From: Paraburkholderia sp. DHOC27
GTDB taxonomy: Bacteria; Pseudomonadota; Gammaproteobacteria; Burkholderiales; Burkholderiaceae
Length of the DNA stretch: 64,000 nucleotides
Assembly: GCF_003429005.1 (NCBI RefSeq)
Contig: NZ_QVQV01000009.1
Location: forward strand, 248,001-312,000
Direction of reading: 5' to 3'
In this document: in pieces, positions 61,135-64,000 of the stretch
Layout of the letters: every line of letters begins with the position of its first letter
Position numbering within the stretch: position 1 is the stretch's first letter
The notes under the pieces: generated by a model
Told to the model about the DNA's origin: nothing
What the model saw: the letters and a program-made list of their open reading frames with translations, nothing else
Databases searched by the model: none
Translations under genes and position numbers: made by a program

Positions 61135-61926
61135 ATGACCTGGATCGCCGCCCTGCCGATGTACAACGTCACGCCCACGCTCGCCGCCGACTGGCGCGCG
61201 TGGCTGGGCGATGTGCTGCGCGCGGTCGACCCGCAAACGCAAATCGTCGAACCCGGTGACGATCTGCATGCCCTCTGGCGCCGTTCTGACCTGCTGATCT
61301 CGCAGACCTGTGGCTATCCACTGGTGACGGCTCTATCGCAGCAGGTCCAGTTGATCGCCACGCCGCATTTCGACGCGCCCGGTTGCAGCGGCGCGAATTA
61401 TTCGAGCGCACTGGTCACGCACGCAGACGCGCCGTTCGAAACGCTCGCGGCCTGTCGTGGCGCTCGTGCGGCCTACAATCAGGATGACTCGAACAGTGGC
61501 ATGAATGTGTTCCGGCATGCGGTGGCGCCGCTGGCGCGCGAGGGTCGCTTCTTCGGCGCGACCTTGCGTACCGGTTCGCATCTCGGCTCGTTGCGCGCCG
61601 TGGCGCAGCATCAAGCGGACGTGGCCGCGATTGACTGTGTAACGTATGCGTTCGTTTGCGACGCCTTGCCGGAACTGGCGCAGCAGGTGCGCGTGCTGGG
61701 ATGGACGGCTGCGTCCCCAGGCTTGCCGTTGATCGCCGCACGCGATGTGCCGCAAGCTAAAGTAGAGGCGTTGCGTGCCACGCTGCACGACTCGCTGAAG
61801 CAGGACCCGCAACGCGCGGCACGGCTGCGCCTCAGCGGCTTTTCAGTGTTGTCGTTGAGCGACTACGCGCGCATCACGCAACTGGAAAACGAAGCTCGGG
61901 CGCTGGGTTATCCCACGCTCGCCTGA
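61135..61926 (+). CDS. PhnD-like phosphate/phosphonate-binding fold protein, no signal
   Basis: Protein of 263 residues with the type II binding fold of PhnD-like proteins: MTWIAALPMYNVTPTLAADW, LLISQTCGYPLVTALSQQVQ and AIDCVTYAFVCDAL. No signal peptide is visible: the start MTWIAALPMYN is strand one of the mature fold. It may be a cytoplasmic ligand-binding protein. It lies 60 bases after the adenylate-forming gene and has no ABC permease or ATPase nearby. Phosphonate binding is not assumed. Confidence 0.75.
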   Translation: MTWIAALPMYNVTPTLAADWRAWLGDVLRAVDPQTQIVEPGDDLHALWRRSDLLISQTCGYPLVTALSQQVQLIATPHFDAPGCSGANYSSALVTHADAPFETLAACRGARAAYNQDDSNSGMNVFRHAVAPLAREGRFFGATLRTGSHLGSLRAVAQHQADVAAIDCVTYAFVCDALPELAQQVRVLGWTAASPGLPLIAARDVPQAKVEALRATLHDSLKQDPQRAARLRLSGFSVLSLSDYARITQLENEARALGYPTLA

Positions 61927-61959
61927 ATCTCCGCGCCACTAGCTAATGGCCGCAGTAAA

Positions 61960-63972
61960 TCACTCGACGTCCAGCACCAGCAACTGCGCCCCGTCCGCTA
62001 CCTGATCGCCCACCGCATACAGCACCTCCGACACCTTGCCTGCTGCCGGTGCGCCGATGGTGTGCTCCATCTTCATGGCCTCCATGACGATGAGCGGCGT
62101 GCCCTTCTCGACCACCGTGCCCGCTTCCACCAGCACCGCGATCACCTTGCCCGGCATCGGCGCGGTCAAACGGCCTTCGCCGTGTTCGGCATCAGCGGCG
62201 TGCGCCAGCAGGTTTTGCCATTCGAAGGCCTGCGCTTCGCCCAGACAGAACACGTGGAACACGTCGCCATCCACGAACACCCGGCCCGTGACATGCACGT
62301 CGCCCAGCGTCGCGCCATATTCGTGCGCGCCCTTGCCGCTCCACCAGGTGAAGCGATCGCGCTGGCCTGCGTACTCGAGCGTCGGCGTCGCGCCATCACG
62401 CGCGAAAGTCGCGGCAAACGCGCTGTCGTTCTCCACGTCGCGCCAGGCGAGCGTCTGCGTATAGCCGCCGTTCAGACGCCAATGCGACAGCGCATCCCAC
62501 GGTGACGCACCATGTGCAGTGCCGCCTTCACGTGTCAGCAATGCCGCGCAAGCCAATGCCAGCGCTTCGCGGAACGGTTTTTTCACGGGCGCAAACAGCG
62601 TCTCGTGATGCCGCTCGATCAGGCCGGTATCGAGATCGCCACCCGAAAACGGCTCGCTCGTCACGATGCGTTGCAGGAACTCCACGTTGGTATGCGGGCC
62701 GACCACCTCGCAGGCGCGCAACGCGCGGCTCATGCGTGCCAGCGCTTCGGCACGGTTCGCACCATGCACGATCAGCTTGGCGATCATCGGATCGTAGAAC
62801 GGCGTGATGGTGTCGCCTTCGCGCACGCCGCTGTCGATCCGCACCGGCGCGCGTGAGTTGTCAGCGCCAAGGCTGAACTCGACGCCTTCCGGCATGCGCA
62901 GATGCTTGAGCGTACCCGTCGACGGCAAGAAGCCACGTGCAGGATGCTCGGCGTAAATACGCGCTTCGATGGCGTGCCCTTCCAGTTTCAGTTGCGCCTG
63001 GGTGAGCGGCAACGGTTCGCCGCACGCCACACGCAACTGCCACTCCACCAGATCGAGCCCGGTCACCATTTCGGTGACCGGATGTTCGACCTGGAGACGC
63101 GTATTCATCTCCATGAAATAGAACTGGCTCGCGCCGGTCATGATGAACTCGACCGTGCCCGCGCCCACGTAATTCACCGCACGGGCCGCTGCCACGGCGG
63201 CTTCGCCCATCGCGCGGCGCAATTCGCCGGACAGACCCGGGGCCGGTGCTTCTTCCAGCACCTTCTGATGGCGACGCTGCACCGAGCAGTCGCGATCAAA
63301 CAGATACACCGCGCCGCCCTTCTGATCCGCGAACACCTGCACTTCGACGTGACGCGGCCGCGTCAGATACTTTTCGATCAGCACGCGGTCGTTGCCGAAG
63401 CTGCTCGCCGCTTCGCGCTTGCACGACGCGAGCGCCGCCGCGAAGTCCTCGCTGCGCTCGACCACGCGCATGCCCTTGCCGCCGCCGCCTGCGCTCGCCT
63501 TCAGCAGCACCGGATAGCCCATTGCGTCCGCTTCGCGTTGCAGCAGCAGCGCGTCCTGATCGTCACCGTGATAACCCGGCACGAGCGGCACCGCCGCGGC
63601 ATGCATCAACGCCTTGGCGGCGGCTTTCGAGCCCATCGCCGCAATCGCTTCGACCGGCGGTCCGATGAACACGATGCCAGCGGCTTCGCACGCTTGTGCG
63701 AAGTCCTCGTTTTCCGACAGGAAGCCGTAGCCGGGGTGGATGGCCTGCGCGCCCGTTGCCTCAGCCGCTGCGATGATGCGCTCGTAGCGCAGATAGCTTT
63801 CGGCCGCGGTCGCGCCGCCGATATGCACCGCTTCATCGCAAGCCGCCACATGCTTGGCATTGGCGTCCGCATCGGAATACACCGCCACGCTCGCAATGCC
63901 GAGCCGCCTGCAGGTTGCGGCCACCCGGCAGGCAATCTCGCCACGGTTCGCAATCAGAATCTTGTTGAACAT
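61960..63972 (-). CDS. Methylcrotonyl-CoA carboxylase, biotin-containing alpha subunit
   Basis: Biotin-dependent carboxylase of 670 residues, complete and of usual length. It has the biotin carboxylase domain at about 1-445 (ILIANRGEIACRV, HPGYGFLSENEDFA, ATP-grasp GGGGKGMRVV, MEMNTRLQVEHPVTE), a middle BT-like region, and a C-terminal biotinyl domain with Lys in VMEAMKMEHTIG. With the beta subunit, expected to lie outside the window, it carboxylates 3-methylcrotonyl-CoA in leucine degradation. MCC is favoured over propionyl-CoA carboxylase from length and sequence character. It converges with the PhnD-like gene. Confidence 0.85.
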   Translation of the reverse strand: MFNKILIANRGEIACRVAATCRRLGIASVAVYSDADANAKHVAACDEAVHIGGATAAESYLRYERIIAAAEATGAQAIHPGYGFLSENEDFAQACEAAGIVFIGPPVEAIAAMGSKAAAKALMHAAAVPLVPGYHGDDQDALLLQREADAMGYPVLLKASAGGGGKGMRVVERSEDFAAALASCKREAASSFGNDRVLIEKYLTRPRHVEVQVFADQKGGAVYLFDRDCSVQRRHQKVLEEAPAPGLSGELRRAMGEAAVAAARAVNYVGAGTVEFIMTGASQFYFMEMNTRLQVEHPVTEMVTGLDLVEWQLRVACGEPLPLTQAQLKLEGHAIEARIYAEHPARGFLPSTGTLKHLRMPEGVEFSLGADNSRAPVRIDSGVREGDTITPFYDPMIAKLIVHGANRAEALARMSRALRACEVVGPHTNVEFLQRIVTSEPFSGGDLDTGLIERHHETLFAPVKKPFREALALACAALLTREGGTAHGASPWDALSHWRLNGGYTQTLAWRDVENDSAFAATFARDGATPTLEYAGQRDRFTWWSGKGAHEYGATLGDVHVTGRVFVDGDVFHVFCLGEAQAFEWQNLLAHAADAEHGEGRLTAPMPGKVIAVLVEAGTVVEKGTPLIVMEAMKMEHTIGAPAAGKVSEVLYAVGDQVADGAQLLVLDVE

Positions 63973-64000
63973 GAGGTGTCTCGATGAGAGGTCGCCGAAC

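Overview
The window looks like one stretch of a Burkholderiaceae chromosome, most likely Paraburkholderia or Burkholderia. The evidence is high GC, dense catabolic gene sets, a Burkholderia-type porin, two-partner secretion with YDG repeats, MipA/OmpV, NodT-type efflux and a methylcrotonyl-CoA carboxylase. I saw no tRNA, rRNA, insertion sequence, phage gene, integrase or CRISPR array.

Region 1 (about 0.2-13.6 kb) is a sugar or sugar-acid catabolic block. It holds a beta-hydroxyacid dehydrogenase-like enzyme, a FucP-like permease, YciI-like and VOC small enzymes, an MFS carrier, a UxaA/GarD-type dehydratase, a LysR regulator, an SMP-30-type lactonase and a complete RbsB/A/C/C-type ABC importer. 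The importer and lactonase form one operon with ATGA overlaps and a strong hairpin after the binding-protein gene. The substrate cannot be read from sequence.

Region 2 (14.0-22.9 kb) is an envelope and signalling block. It has five small membrane or secreted proteins, then a sensor-less histidine kinase, a FixJ-type regulator, a lone receiver protein, a DUF2252 protein with kinase-like motifs, and a GluR0-architecture protein without the potassium filter. Region 3 (23.1-36.2 kb) encodes a 3,191-residue TpsA exoprotein with 29 YDG repeats in a higher-order arrangement, its TpsB transporter, a MipA/OmpV protein and a VIT-like membrane protein.

Region 4 (36.3-40.2 kb) is a YiaW/YiaV-type HlyD adaptor set with a NodT outer-membrane channel, plus a small lipoprotein. 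Region 5 (40.5-49.1 kb) is a second catabolic block: GMC oxidoreductase, ACS-type MFS, porin, two-subunit ThDP decarboxylase, Crp/Fnr regulator and acyl-CoA ligase. It is bounded by two near-identical 32-bp direct repeats. Region 6 (49.2-64.0 kb) holds paired DUF1254 proteins, a KaiC-like ATPase with a hybrid histidine kinase, a zinc alcohol dehydrogenase, an Ntn hydrolase, an HdeA-like protein, an adenylate-forming enzyme, a PhnD-like protein and methylcrotonyl-CoA carboxylase alpha.

The most interesting signal is a 19-bp motif, TTGCCCY-N4-MCNNATRG. It occurs six times, mostly between genes, and five copies lie shortly upstream of a plus-strand gene in regions 2, 3 and 6. Two copies also carry an adjoining TTGCCCC/GGGGCAA inverted repeat. 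The FixJ-type regulator at 19.1-19.7 kb is an obvious but unproven candidate to bind it. A second theme is 12-bp tandem repeats at five unrelated loci, one of them in frame inside a transporter loop.
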